A DNA stretch of 64,000 bases from an uncultured Eubacteriales bacterium (GCA_934511365.1 CAKSWC010000009.1:1-64000); one strand, 5' to 3'. Shown: positions 51,869-59,612, numbered from the stretch's first letter. Notes: generated by a model not told the origin, from the sequence alone. Numbers and translations are program-made.

Positions 51869-52705
51869 ATGGAAGTGACGCAGGTTGTGTATGCCGACAT
51901 TCTTTTTGTTATTAACGCCTATGTGACCTATGCTCTTTTGCGCGCAACAAGCCTTGTCTGCCGCGTCCACACTCCGCGCCTGCGCACAGTTTTGGCGGCA
52001 CTCCTCGGCGGCCTTTGTTCGCTTGTTGTCCTCGTCCGCGAGATGCCTGATTTTGCTCTTGCCCTTTCAAGACTGGCTTTTTCGGCCGCACTTGTTTTTG
52101 CCTGCTATTTTCCGTTTGACAGAAGGAACTTTTTCAGGTTTTTCGGTGCATTCTTTCTTGTGAACTTTGTTTTTGCCGGGTTAATGTTTGCGCTGTGGTA
52201 TTTTGTGCGGCCCGGCTCAATGCTGTTTTTTGCCGGCATTGTGTATTTTGATATTGATGCTCTGACGCTAATAATTTTCACCGCCGTGTGTTATGGCGTT
52301 CTGAGCATTGTCAATGCTGTTCTGAAGCGGAAATCGCCGGAAAACTGCGTGTTTGAGCTTGAAATTGAATATCTTTCAAAAGCCTATAGCTGCCGTGCAT
52401 TGCTTGACACGGGAAATTCGCTTTATGAGCCGTTTTCTTCGCTCCCCGTCATTGTCTGCGAAAAAAATGTGTTTGGCGACGGTTTTGAAATACCGGCGGA
52501 GAAGCTGCGCCTTATTCCGTGCGGTTCGGTATCCGGCGAGAGTGTGCTTGAAGCGTTCAGACCCGATTCGGTTGAAATCAAAAGTCCGTCTGTCAGTAAA
52601 AAAACGAACGCGATATATATAGCTTTGACGGAAAACAGAATAAGGAACTCCGAGTTTGGCGCGTTGCTGCACCCGGATTTGTTCAATGACGCAAAGGTTA
52701 CTTAA
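51869..52705 (+). CDS. spoIIGA: Sigma-E processing peptidase SpoIIGA
   Basis: SpoIIGA is the membrane aspartic protease that cleaves pro-sigma-E in the mother cell after a forespore signal. This 278-residue protein has about five N-terminal membrane segments (to about residue 150) and a cytoplasmic aspartic-protease domain with the catalytic motif LLDTGNSLYEP. The start is ATG 51869, 6 bases after GGAG. The frame is open upstream to 51542 but that part is unrelated. A TATAAT lies only 10 bases before this ATG, with no clear -35 and no convincing Spo0A box, so the promoter is unsettled. The sigE gene follows 16 bases later, which confirms the identity. Confidence 0.92.
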   Translation: MEVTQVVYADILFVINAYVTYALLRATSLVCRVHTPRLRTVLAALLGGLCSLVVLVREMPDFALALSRLAFSAALVFACYFPFDRRNFFRFFGAFFLVNFVFAGLMFALWYFVRPGSMLFFAGIVYFDIDALTLIIFTAVCYGVLSIVNAVLKRKSPENCVFELEIEYLSKAYSCRALLDTGNSLYEPFSSLPVIVCEKNVFGDGFEIPAEKLRLIPCGSVSGESVLEAFRPDSVEIKSPSVSKKTNAIYIALTENRIRNSEFGALLHPDLFNDAKVT

Positions 52706-52721
52706 GAAAGGAAGAATAATT

Positions 52722-53441
52722 ATGCTTTCAAAACTGAAACTCAGTCTTTTTTGGCTTAAACGCCGCTTTATGATATTAATCGGAGCCGAAAGCGAGTTTT
52801 TCTATGTCAACGGCTCTCAAACGCTTCCGGCGCCACTCGGAAAAAAGCAGGAAAATGAAATCCTTGAACAGATTGAAAACGGCGATTGTTCAAACCGGGA
52901 TAAACTCGTTGTTCATAATCTGCGCCTTGTTGTCTATATTGCGCGTAAATTTGAAAACACCGGAATCGGCATCGAGGACTTGGTGTCCATTGGAACGGTC
53001 GGACTTATTAAGGCGGTCAACACGTTTTGCCCGGCGAAAAAAATCAAACTTGCAACCTATGCGTCGCGCTGCATTGAAAACGAGATACTGATGTATCTGC
53101 GGAAAACCGCCAACAGGAAAAATGAGGTTTCGATTGAGGAACCGCTCAATGTTGATGTTGACGGAAACGAGCTGCTTTTGTCAGATGTCCTCGGGAGTGA
53201 CAGTGACGCCATTGGGCGCGATCTTGAAACAAGGGACGAACGCAATCAGCTTCTTGCGATTGTTGAAAAGCTTGACGAGCGGGAAAAGGCTATTATGACA
53301 ATGCGCTTCGGTCTTTTCGGCTCAAAGGAGTATACGCAAAAGCAGGTTGCGGATATGCTTGGAATTTCCCAAAGCTATATTTCGAGGCTTGAAAAGCGAA
53401 TAATTGAGCACCTGAGAAAGGAGCTTGAAAAGGTTGGATGA
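52722..53441 (+). CDS. sigE: RNA polymerase sporulation sigma factor sigma-E
   Basis: Sigma-E drives early mother-cell gene expression in sporulation. The 239-residue protein begins with a pro-sequence (MLSKLKLSLFWLKRRFMIL) that is removed by SpoIIGA. It has sigma region 2 (NLRLVVYIARKFENTGIGIEDLVSIGTVGLIKAVNTF) and region 4 with a helix-turn-helix (YTQKQVADMLGISQSYISRLEKR). ATG 52722 is preceded by AAGAAAGGAAG. In many spore-formers sigG follows sigE; here an AT-rich island follows instead. Confidence 0.95.
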   Translation: MLSKLKLSLFWLKRRFMILIGAESEFFYVNGSQTLPAPLGKKQENEILEQIENGDCSNRDKLVVHNLRLVVYIARKFENTGIGIEDLVSIGTVGLIKAVNTFCPAKKIKLATYASRCIENEILMYLRKTANRKNEVSIEEPLNVDVDGNELLLSDVLGSDSDAIGRDLETRDERNQLLAIVEKLDEREKAIMTMRFGLFGSKEYTQKQVADMLGISQSYISRLEKRIIEHLRKELEKVG

Positions 53442-53735
53442 AAAGCGATAATTTGTGAATATTAAATATTAATTTCAATTAATTACAAATAAACTTATAT
53501 AAATTGCTTGACGGGCAAACAGATATTTGATATATTGATAATATAAATACACCTATTGTTAAGGTGTAACATATAAGGCCTTTGTGTCATAAATACTTTT
53601 TTATTGGCAATTATCTCATACGATAATATTAATGAGATTGATTTTTGTCTATTAAGGTATGGGGCTAATACATATTCACAAACATTAATTTTGCACTGGC
53701 TATTAAATAGATTAAATTAAAAGGAAAGTACATTT
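53442..53735 (+). promoter_or_regulatory. AT-rich promoter and leader region
   Basis: This stretch is clearly more AT-rich than its surroundings. It contains a promoter, TTGACG (53508-53513) and TATATT (53531-53536) with a 17-base spacer. Just after the likely transcription start is an inverted repeat ACACCT/AGGTGT (53549-53554 and 53562-53567), and further on ATCTCAT/ATGAGAT (53613-53619 and 53632-53638). They could be operators or leader hairpins. The leader to the start codon at 53736 is about 190 bases. Confidence 0.5.
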
Positions 53736-54164
53736 ATGAAACGTATAATATCAGTGTTTTTATCTTTAATATTAGTTTTTTCAGCATTCTCATTAACTGC
53801 CTTTGGTTCTGATTCTGAGTTGTATTCTGAAATTGATATAACTAATTATATGGATGATAGGTTAGATTTTTAAGAGTATTCACTTTTTGAAAACTTTGCA
53901 AATTCAAATATTGAAAGCTATTTAAGTGATTATAATTCTATATCTGCTGGAATGTATGTTACTGCAAACAGCACAACAGTTTCTGAATTAACCCATATTT
54001 CAGCAGGAGTTGCATACAAATATAAGAATGATGTAAACAACTCATTAAATAGGAGTAAATGGGGAAATGCAGCAAAAAAATGTATTCAAATGGCTACTGA
54101 AAGGAGTGCTATGGTTTTATATAAGTTTGGCTTATATTCATATGTGCCGTTCTATAAGAACTGA
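53736..54164 (+). pseudogene. Secreted protein gene interrupted by an in-frame TAA
   Basis: Reading from ATG 53736, which has AAAGGAAAG about 7 bases upstream, gives a signal peptide (MKRIISVFLSLILVFSAFSL, cut near TAFG) and then SDSELYSEIDITNYMDDRLDF, ending in TAA at 53871-53873. The same frame continues without any further stop through 54164, adding EYSLFENFANSN, a middle region and a C-terminal KKCIQMATERSAMVLYKFGL segment. So one 142-codon gene has a single internal stop at codon 46. It may be a recent pseudogene, or the product may be a short 45-residue secreted peptide. TAA rules out selenocysteine. No family is recognised. The AT-rich composition suggests transfer. Confidence 0.7.
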
Positions 54165-54182
54165 AAATGGGGGCTGTCAATA

Positions 54183-54656
54183 ATGAAAAAGACGTTCATA
54201 ATAATTACCGGTGAAATTGTTCTTTGTGTTTTAAATATATATACTGTTTTATACCTTGCATGCGAAAGCATAATGCCGTTCTATAATTTTATGTATAATA
54301 AAATGAACCCAGTTTATGATACTTTTTTTAATCTTAGCGGTGGTTCAACAAACCAAATGATGGCGCATTATGTTCCGCTTTTGTTTCTTGCGTTCATTGA
54401 GTTTGTGGTGCTTATGTTCCTTTACATAGGACTTCTCAGAAAGAAAAAGCTGTCGGCGCAAATCTTTTCCTGCTTTGTCCTTTCAATAGTTCCTTATGTA
54501 TTTTGGCTGGTATTAGTTTCGGATGTAACTTTTAATTTTATTGATTGGGGAAGCGCACGAAAGTATGTTTATTGGGTACTGATTTTGTTCTTTGTAACCA
54601 ACATCGCTTTTTCAATTCAAAGATGTTTTGCGGTTAAGGAACTAAAAAATGAATAG
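54183..54656 (+). CDS. Four-helix membrane protein of unknown function
   Basis: The 157-residue protein has about four membrane segments (about residues 5-30, 62-84, 93-115 and 127-148), short loops and a basic stretch (LLRKKKLSA). No family is recognised. The ATG at 54183 is preceded by GGGGGCTGTC, which is the left half of a hairpin sequence used as a terminator at 43292. It follows the interrupted secreted-protein gene by 18 bases and may form an operon with it. Its composition is nearer the genome average than the gene before it. Confidence 0.6.
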   Translation: MKKTFIIITGEIVLCVLNIYTVLYLACESIMPFYNFMYNKMNPVYDTFFNLSGGSTNQMMAHYVPLLFLAFIEFVVLMFLYIGLLRKKKLSAQIFSCFVLSIVPYVFWLVLVSDVTFNFIDWGSARKYVYWVLILFFVTNIAFSIQRCFAVKELKNE

Positions 54657-54745
54657 CCTTTTGTTTTTGGAGCTGTCAGACTTGCGGCGGCTCCAAAACT
54701 TTGAAAAAAATCAGCTCAAAAGCAAAAAAATCGGTTAAAAATATC

Positions 54746-54774
54746 TTGCTTTTGCCTTTTTACTGTGCTATAAT
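54746..54774 (+). promoter_or_regulatory. Promoter of the rpsB-tsf operon
   Basis: TTGCTT (54746-54751) and TATAAT (54769-54774) have a 17-base spacer. Transcription should start near 54781, about 100 bases upstream of rpsB. Confidence 0.8.
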
Positions 54775-54780
54775 ACCACA

Positions 54781-54879
54781 GATAACGCACGCAGGGGATT
54801 AGTATGCCCTGTTCACGGAAGTGCGGTGTACTTTCAGGAACCTGCGGTGGTTAAAACTAATTTTCAGGAGGACACATCA
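54781..54879 (+). promoter_or_regulatory. Structured rpsB leader, possible S2 autoregulatory site
   Basis: The leader can fold into a two-part stem: CGCAC (54786-54790) with GTGCG (54821-54825), and CAGGG (54792-54796) with CCCTG (54807-54811). A downstream CCTGCGG segment (from 54841) could compete with part of it. Several ribosomal-protein operons of Firmicutes carry leaders to which the protein binds; for rpsB in Clostridia I infer this from layout only. The ribosome site AGGAGG lies after the structure. Confidence 0.5.
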
Positions 54880-55614
54880 ATGTCAGTAGTATCAATGAAA
54901 CAGCTTCTTGAAGCCGGTGTTCATTTCGGACATCAGACAAGAAGATGGAACCCGAAAATGTCTGAGTACATTTTCACCGAAAGAAACGGAATTTACATCA
55001 TCGACCTTCAGAAAACCGTGAAGAAGCTTGAGGAAGCATATTCCTTCATCCGCGAGGTTTCCGAAAACGGCGGCGAGGTTCTTTTTGTTGGAACCAAGAA
55101 ACAGGCCATGGATTCAATCCGCGAGGAAGCTATCCGCTGCGGTATGCCGTATGTCAATGCCCGTTGGCTTGGCGGTATGCTCACAAACTTCAACACCATT
55201 CAGAAGAGAATTAAGAGACTCGCTCAGCTCAAGGATATGGAGCAGAACGGAACTTTCGCTCTCCTTCCGAAGAAGGAAGTTATTAAGCTCAACCTTGAAA
55301 TTGAAAAGCTTGAAAAATTCATGGGCGGTATCACAAAGATGAAGGGTCAGCCGGCCGCAATCTTCATCGTTGACCCGCGCAAGGAGAGAATCGCCGTTGC
55401 TGAGGCTCATAAGCTTGGTATCCCCATCGTTGCCATTGTTGACACCAACTGCGACCCCGATGAGGTTGATTATGTAATCCCCGGCAATGATGACGCTATC
55501 CGTGCCGTAAGACTCATTGCAGGCGCTATGGCCGATGCAATCATCGAGGGCAGACAGGGCGAAGCTGATGCTCCCGCAGAAGCAGCCGAGGAAACCGCTG
55601 AGGCAGCCGAGTAA
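54880..55614 (+). CDS. rpsB: 30S ribosomal protein S2
   Basis: The 244-residue protein starts MSVVSMKQLLEAGVHFGHQT and has the S2 signatures RNGIYIIDLQKTVKKLEEAY, ARWLGGMLTNF, IFIVDPRKERIAVAEAHKLGIP and DTNCDPDEVDYVIPGNDDA. The last ~15 residues are alanine/glutamate-rich. I start it at ATG 54880, 7 bases after AGGAGG, since an upstream start at 54826 lies inside the structured leader. tsf follows, as in nearly all bacteria. Confidence 0.97.
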   Translation: MSVVSMKQLLEAGVHFGHQTRRWNPKMSEYIFTERNGIYIIDLQKTVKKLEEAYSFIREVSENGGEVLFVGTKKQAMDSIREEAIRCGMPYVNARWLGGMLTNFNTIQKRIKRLAQLKDMEQNGTFALLPKKEVIKLNLEIEKLEKFMGGITKMKGQPAAIFIVDPRKERIAVAEAHKLGIPIVAIVDTNCDPDEVDYVIPGNDDAIRAVRLIAGAMADAIIEGRQGEADAPAEAAEETAEAAE

Positions 55615-55629
55615 TCAATAAATTTTTCA

Positions 55630-55658
55630 GCCCGTAAACTCACATCTACGGGCTTTTT
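55630..55658 (+). terminator. Intrinsic terminator between rpsB and tsf
   Basis: GCCCGTA (55630-55636) pairs with TACGGGC (55647-55653), followed by TTTTTT. It probably reduces, rather than abolishes, read-through into tsf, for which no separate promoter is seen. Confidence 0.8.
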
Positions 55659-55689
55659 TCAAGAATTATAACTTAGGAGGAATTTCATT

Positions 55690-56616
55690 ATGGCATTCAC
55701 TGCAAAAGACGTTCAGACTCTCCGCGAAAGAACCGGCGTTGGAATGATGGACTGCAAAAAAGCACTTGTTGAAGCCGAAGGCGATATGGACAAGGCTGTT
55801 GACATTCTCAGAGAAAAAGGACTTGCTTCCGCAGCAAAGAAATCATCAAGAGTTGCTGCCGAAGGTGTTGTTGCCGCATACAGCGACGGAAAGTGCGGAG
55901 CACTTGTTGAAATCAACTGCGAAACCGACTTTGTTGCAAAGGGCGAACCGTTCACCAATCTTGCAAAAAAAGTTGTTAAGACCGTTGTTGAAAAGGCTCC
56001 GGAAGATGTTGACGCTCTTCTCAAGACCCCGATTTCAGACGGCGAAGGCACCGTTGAAGAAGCCGTTCAGGAAGTTTTCCTTGCTCTGCGTGAGAACATG
56101 AAGATTCGCCGCTTTAAGCGTACACTCGGTCACGTTGCAACCTATATTCATGCAGGCGGAACGGTCGGCGTTATGGTTTCTTTTGATGTTGACGATGCAA
56201 CTGCCGCAAAGCCCGAATTTGACGCAATGGGCAAAAATGTTGCAATGCAGGTTGCAGCTATGAACCCGTCATATCTTGACGAAGTTTCCGTTCCGGACGA
56301 AGTCCTTGAAAAGGAAAAGATGATTCTTGTTGCCCAGATGAAGGAAGACCCGAAGATGGCTAACAAGCCGGAGGCTGTTCTTCATAAGATCGTTGAAGGT
56401 AAGATTGGTAAGTATTATAAAGAAAACTGCCTGCTTTGCCAGGAGTTTGTCCGTTCAGACCTCTTTGAGGGCAATGTTAAGGGCTATGTTGATTCCGTTG
56501 CAAAGACTCTTGGCGCAGACATCAAGGTTACAGGTTTTGTCCGCTTTGAAAAGGGCGAGGGCATTGAAAAGAAGACCGAAAACTTTGCTGCTGAAATCGC
56601 AAGCATGATTAAATAA
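55690..56616 (+). CDS. tsf: Elongation factor Ts
   Basis: EF-Ts recycles EF-Tu by nucleotide exchange. The 308-residue protein starts MAFTAKDVQTLRERTGVGMMDCKKAL with the conserved TDFVAK in NCETDFVAKGEPF, a two-part core domain and a C-terminal FVRFEKGEGIEKK. The ribosome site is AGGAGG. A strong terminator follows. Confidence 0.97.
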   Translation: MAFTAKDVQTLRERTGVGMMDCKKALVEAEGDMDKAVDILREKGLASAAKKSSRVAAEGVVAAYSDGKCGALVEINCETDFVAKGEPFTNLAKKVVKTVVEKAPEDVDALLKTPISDGEGTVEEAVQEVFLALRENMKIRRFKRTLGHVATYIHAGGTVGVMVSFDVDDATAAKPEFDAMGKNVAMQVAAMNPSYLDEVSVPDEVLEKEKMILVAQMKEDPKMANKPEAVLHKIVEGKIGKYYKENCLLCQEFVRSDLFEGNVKGYVDSVAKTLGADIKVTGFVRFEKGEGIEKKTENFAAEIASMIK

Positions 56617-56647
56617 TTCAGCGGTTGCTGATAATCTAACGAACGAG

Positions 56648-56680
56648 TCCCTCTTGCTTTTTTGTGAGAGGGATTTTTTA
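56648..56680 (+). terminator. Intrinsic terminator of the rpsB-tsf operon
   Basis: TCCCTCT (56648-56654) pairs with AGAGGGA (56667-56673), followed by TTTTTT. Confidence 0.85.
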
Positions 56681-56696
56681 AAAGGAGAGCTGAAAA

Positions 56697-57713
56697 ATGA
56701 AAATTGCAATCTATGGCGCGGGCTCGCTCGGAACCGTTCTCGGAGCATACCTTTCAAAAGCAGGTGTGAGCGTTGACCTCATCACGCGCAACAAGGAGCA
56801 CGTTGAAGCGCTTAACCGCGACGGTGCAAAAATAATCGGAAAAGTGAACATGACTGTTCCCGTTCATGCTCTGACTCCTGAACAGATGACTGAAAAATAT
56901 GAACTTGTTATTCTTTTGACAAAGCAGCTTGAAAACAAGAACATTCTTGAAAACCTCAAAAAGAACATGACGGATGACTGCATTGTTTGTACAATGCAAA
57001 ACGGACTTCCGGAGCTTTCGGTTTCACAGGTTGTTGGTGAGGACAGAACAATGGGCTGCACTGTTGCTTGGGGCGCAACTCTCCACGGTCACGGAGTTTC
57101 AGAGCTTACAAGCGAACCGGACAGTATGAGCTTTGGCCTTGGCCGCATGAACGGAAAAAAGGACGAGAAGCTTATGTATGTCAAGTCTGTGCTTGAAAAA
57201 ATGTGCCCGGTTGTGATTGAGGATAACTTTATGGGTGTGCGTTGGTCAAAGCTCCTCATCAATGCCTCTTTCAGCGGAATGTCTGCCGTAACGGGTGGAA
57301 CATTCGGCGAGGCGGCGGGCAGGAAAGACTCGCGAGTCTGCTGCCAGAATATCATCAAGGAATGCATTGATGTGGCCGCAGCTGCAGGTATTAAAATTGA
57401 GCCGGTTCAGGGCAAGGACATTGTGAAGCTTCTTGACTATAGTAACCCTCTCAAAAAGAAGTTTGCCTATATTCTTATTCCAATTTGCATCAAAAAACAC
57501 GCCGCACTCAGAGCGAGTATGCTCCAAGACCTTGAAAAGGGCAAAAAGTGTGAGATTGACGCAATCAACGGCGTTGTTTGCGCATATGGCAAAAAGTACG
57601 GCGTCAAAACTCCGTATAATGACAAGGTGTGCGAGATTATTCACGGCATCGAGGACGGAAAATATAAGCCCTCGTTTGACAACGTCAGGCTGTTTTCGAG
57701 TCTTTCAAAATAA
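56697..57713 (+). CDS. 2-dehydropantoate 2-reductase (ApbA/PanE family)
   Basis: The 338-residue protein begins with the Rossmann motif IAIYGAGSLGTVLGAYLSKAG and has VILLTKQLE, TMQNGLPE and the catalytic-lysine region RWSKLLINASFSGMSAVTG. These are the ApbA/PanE pattern. Genuine PanE makes pantoate for pantothenate and CoA, but the family also includes other ketoacid reductases. It has no panB/panC neighbours, so the substrate is uncertain. The ribosome site is AAAGGAGAG. Confidence 0.82.
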   Translation: MKIAIYGAGSLGTVLGAYLSKAGVSVDLITRNKEHVEALNRDGAKIIGKVNMTVPVHALTPEQMTEKYELVILLTKQLENKNILENLKKNMTDDCIVCTMQNGLPELSVSQVVGEDRTMGCTVAWGATLHGHGVSELTSEPDSMSFGLGRMNGKKDEKLMYVKSVLEKMCPVVIEDNFMGVRWSKLLINASFSGMSAVTGGTFGEAAGRKDSRVCCQNIIKECIDVAAAAGIKIEPVQGKDIVKLLDYSNPLKKKFAYILIPICIKKHAALRASMLQDLEKGKKCEIDAINGVVCAYGKKYGVKTPYNDKVCEIIHGIEDGKYKPSFDNVRLFSSLSK

Positions 57714-57730
57714 AAGACAAGCTAAAAATT

Positions 57731-57770
57731 CAAAAAACCGCTCGTGTGTTTTTCACCGGGCGGTTTTCTG
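57731..57770 (+). terminator. Intrinsic terminator after the panE-like gene
   Basis: AAAACCGC (57734-57741) pairs with GCGGTTTT (57760-57767), and the neighbouring TCG/CGG bases extend the stem. A T-rich tail follows. Confidence 0.7.
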
Positions 57771-57978
57771 CTTTTGAAACGCCCGATGAACACCCTTTTG
57801 CTTTCTCTGTTGAAAAGGCAGTGCTCAAAAAACGCTTCAAACTGAGCTTCGTTATAGCTGCCAAACCGGCAGTGTTCAAAAGCTCTCTATCTGAAATTTT
57901 CCGAATACGCCGGGCTTCCCCGCGTGATTCAGACAGCGGGAAGCCGCAAACGCATTAAAACTTTCCGCTGATAGTATT
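57771..57978. other. Non-coding stretch with repeats and a hairpin
   Basis: No convincing gene is seen on either strand. It contains two near-identical 14-base copies, GGCAGTGCTCAAAA (57817-57830) and GGCAGTGTTCAAAA (57868-57881), and a hairpin GGCTTCCC (57913-57920) with GGGAAGCC (57938-57945), extended by GC/GC past a bulged C. It lies between two terminators, so any RNA made here would be a short independent transcript. No good promoter was found. Confidence 0.4.
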
Positions 57979-58016
57979 ATTGCCGCGCATCAAAGAGCAA
58001 TGCACGGCAATTTTTT
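57979..58016. terminator. Terminator between the panE-like gene and convergent murC
   Basis: ATTGCCGCGCAT (57979-57990) pairs with ATGCACGGCAAT (58000-58011) with one mismatch, followed by TTTTTT on the plus strand. It also lies just past the murC stop and could serve that gene. Confidence 0.75.
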
Positions 58017-58026
58017 CCGGTTTAAT

Positions 58027-59406
58027 TTATTTTTCTTTCAAAATGTTTTCCATAATTCTGGCGGCTTTATAGATGTCTCCGCAGCCGAGCGTGATAACAA
58101 GATCTCCGCTTTCGGCGTTGTCGGTAACATACTTTGAAACCTCTTCAAAAGTATTGAACCAGACGCTTCCGGGAATTTTTGCGGCAAGGTCCTTTGTGTA
58201 GATATTGTATGTGTTGACCTCGCGCGAGCCCATAATTTCCGTCATGACGCAGCGGTCGGGAATTTGAAGAACGCGGGCAAAATCATCAAGAAGAATGGCT
58301 GTTCTTGAGTATGTGAACGGCTGGAACACTGCCCAGACATGCTTATACCCCATTTTCATTGCTGCGGTGAGGGTTGCCTCAAGCTCGTGCGGATGGTGGG
58401 CGTAATCGTCCGCAATCGTGATTCCGTGGAATTCGCCGAGAATTTCAAATCTGCGTCCGGCACCGGAAAACGCCTCAATTCCTTTTTTGCAGCCGTCATA
58501 GTCAACTCCGGCGTTGACCGCGGCGGCAAAAGCGGCAAGTGTATTGAGAACATTGTGCGTTCCGGGTATGTTCAGCTTGAGATGTGTGAGCTTTTCTCCG
58601 CCACTCATAACGTCAAATTCGGGAAAAGCACCTCTGTTGTATGTGATGTTTTCGGCGTAATAATCATTTTTTTCGGTAAAGCCGAAAGTGATTTTCTTTT
58701 TTTCAACGCCTCTGACGGCTTTGAGTGTGTTTTCGTCATCGCCGTTATAGATGAGAGTGTGCGTTGTAAGAAGCGAGAATTTATGGAACGACCTGATGAT
58801 ATTGTCGAGTGTTTTAAAATAGTCGAGGTGATCTTCATCAATGTTGAGAATAACGGCAACATCGGGAGAAAGATCAAGGAAGGTGTCAACAAATTCGCAC
58901 GCCTCGCAAACCATTGTTTCGCTCTTTCCGCTTCTTCCGTGGCTGTCTATGAGCGGAAGCTTTCCTCCAATAACGGCAGTCGGATCCTTACCTGCCATAA
59001 TGAGCACCTGTGTCAACATTGAGGTTACGGTTGTTTTTCCGTGAGTTCCGCAAACGCCGATGCAGTTTGAAAACTTCCTTGTGATTGCGCCGAAAAGCTT
59101 TGAGCGTTCAAAGGTTGGAATTGAGCTTTCCTCTGCGGCGCAAAGCTCCGGGTTATCGGCAAGAAGGGCGGCAGTGTAGACAATCATTTGGGCGCCCTTG
59201 ATATTTTCCGCCTTTTGCCCCATAGTAATTTTAACGCCGAGCGAGCGCAGTTTGTCAATGTTGTCTCCGGGGTTGTTGTCCGAACCGGTAATCTCATAAC
59301 CCCAGGAAAGGAGAATTTCTGCAAGCGGGCACATTCCCGAGCCGCCGATTCCGATAAAATGGATTCTTTTTATTTTTTTCAGCAGTTCATCTATTTCATA
59401 AGTCAT
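58027..59406 (-). CDS. murC: UDP-N-acetylmuramate-L-alanine ligase
   Basis: MurC adds L-alanine to UDP-MurNAc, the first peptide step of peptidoglycan. The protein (about 459 residues) has the N-terminal UDP-binding HFIGIGGSGMCPLAEI, the ATP-binding loop GVCGTHGKTTVTSML, the central NIDEDHLDYF and the C-terminal DDYAHHPHELEATL. The start is either ATG 59406 or ATG 59418. I prefer 59406 because the GAAAGG site is too close to 59418, but spacing is not ideal for either. It lies apart from other mur genes and has its own promoter with a ~170-base leader. Confidence 0.95.
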   Translation of the reverse strand: MTYEIDELLKKIKRIHFIGIGGSGMCPLAEILLSWGYEITGSDNNPGDNIDKLRSLGVKITMGQKAENIKGAQMIVYTAALLADNPELCAAEESSIPTFERSKLFGAITRKFSNCIGVCGTHGKTTVTSMLTQVLIMAGKDPTAVIGGKLPLIDSHGRSGKSETMVCEACEFVDTFLDLSPDVAVILNIDEDHLDYFKTLDNIIRSFHKFSLLTTHTLIYNGDDENTLKAVRGVEKKKITFGFTEKNDYYAENITYNRGAFPEFDVMSGGEKLTHLKLNIPGTHNVLNTLAAFAAAVNAGVDYDGCKKGIEAFSGAGRRFEILGEFHGITIADDYAHHPHELEATLTAAMKMGYKHVWAVFQPFTYSRTAILLDDFARVLQIPDRCVMTEIMGSREVNTYNIYTKDLAAKIPGSVWFNTFEEVSKYVTDNAESGDLVITLGCGDIYKAARIMENILKEK

Positions 59407-59425
59407 AAAAATTGCCATGGCCTTT

Positions 59426-59473
59426 CCGGCTGCAAATATTATAAGTAATCGCGGCAATCCCTGTTGCAGCCGG
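59426..59473 (-). promoter_or_regulatory. Perfect inverted repeat in the murC leader
   Basis: CCGGCTGCAA (59426-59435) and TTGCAGCCGG (59464-59473) are perfect 10-base arms around a 28-base loop. In the mRNA the 3' arm ends right before the GGAAAGG ribosome site. It could be a translation-control hairpin or an operator. Confidence 0.6.
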
Positions 59474-59583
59474 ACAGGGCGCGATGGTGATTTTGTCCAT
59501 AACAAAATTGCATTGAACAAATTTTGAGGAAGATATCATATGAATTGCGTATTTCTTTACGCCAATATCACCTTGGTTTTTAT

Positions 59584-59612
59584 ATTATATTGCAAAAGGA
59601 ACGAATAGTAAA
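59584..59612 (-). promoter_or_regulatory. Promoter of murC
   Basis: On the minus strand, TTTACT (59612-59607) and TATAAT (59589-59584) have a 17-base spacer. This places the transcription start near 59577, just past the end of the ABC exporter operon. Confidence 0.65.

Noticed and set aside
53871..53873. Recoding (selenocysteine or tryptophan) at the internal stop
   Set aside because: The codon is TAA. Selenocysteine and tryptophan recoding use TGA, and no SECIS-like hairpin follows.
57746..57958. 70-codon frame after the panE-like gene
   Set aside because: It begins within the terminator hairpin, has no ribosome site and shows no conserved pattern.
58339..59022. 227-codon plus-strand frame opposite murC
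   Set aside because: It is an antisense shadow of a clearly recognised gene, with no start signal.
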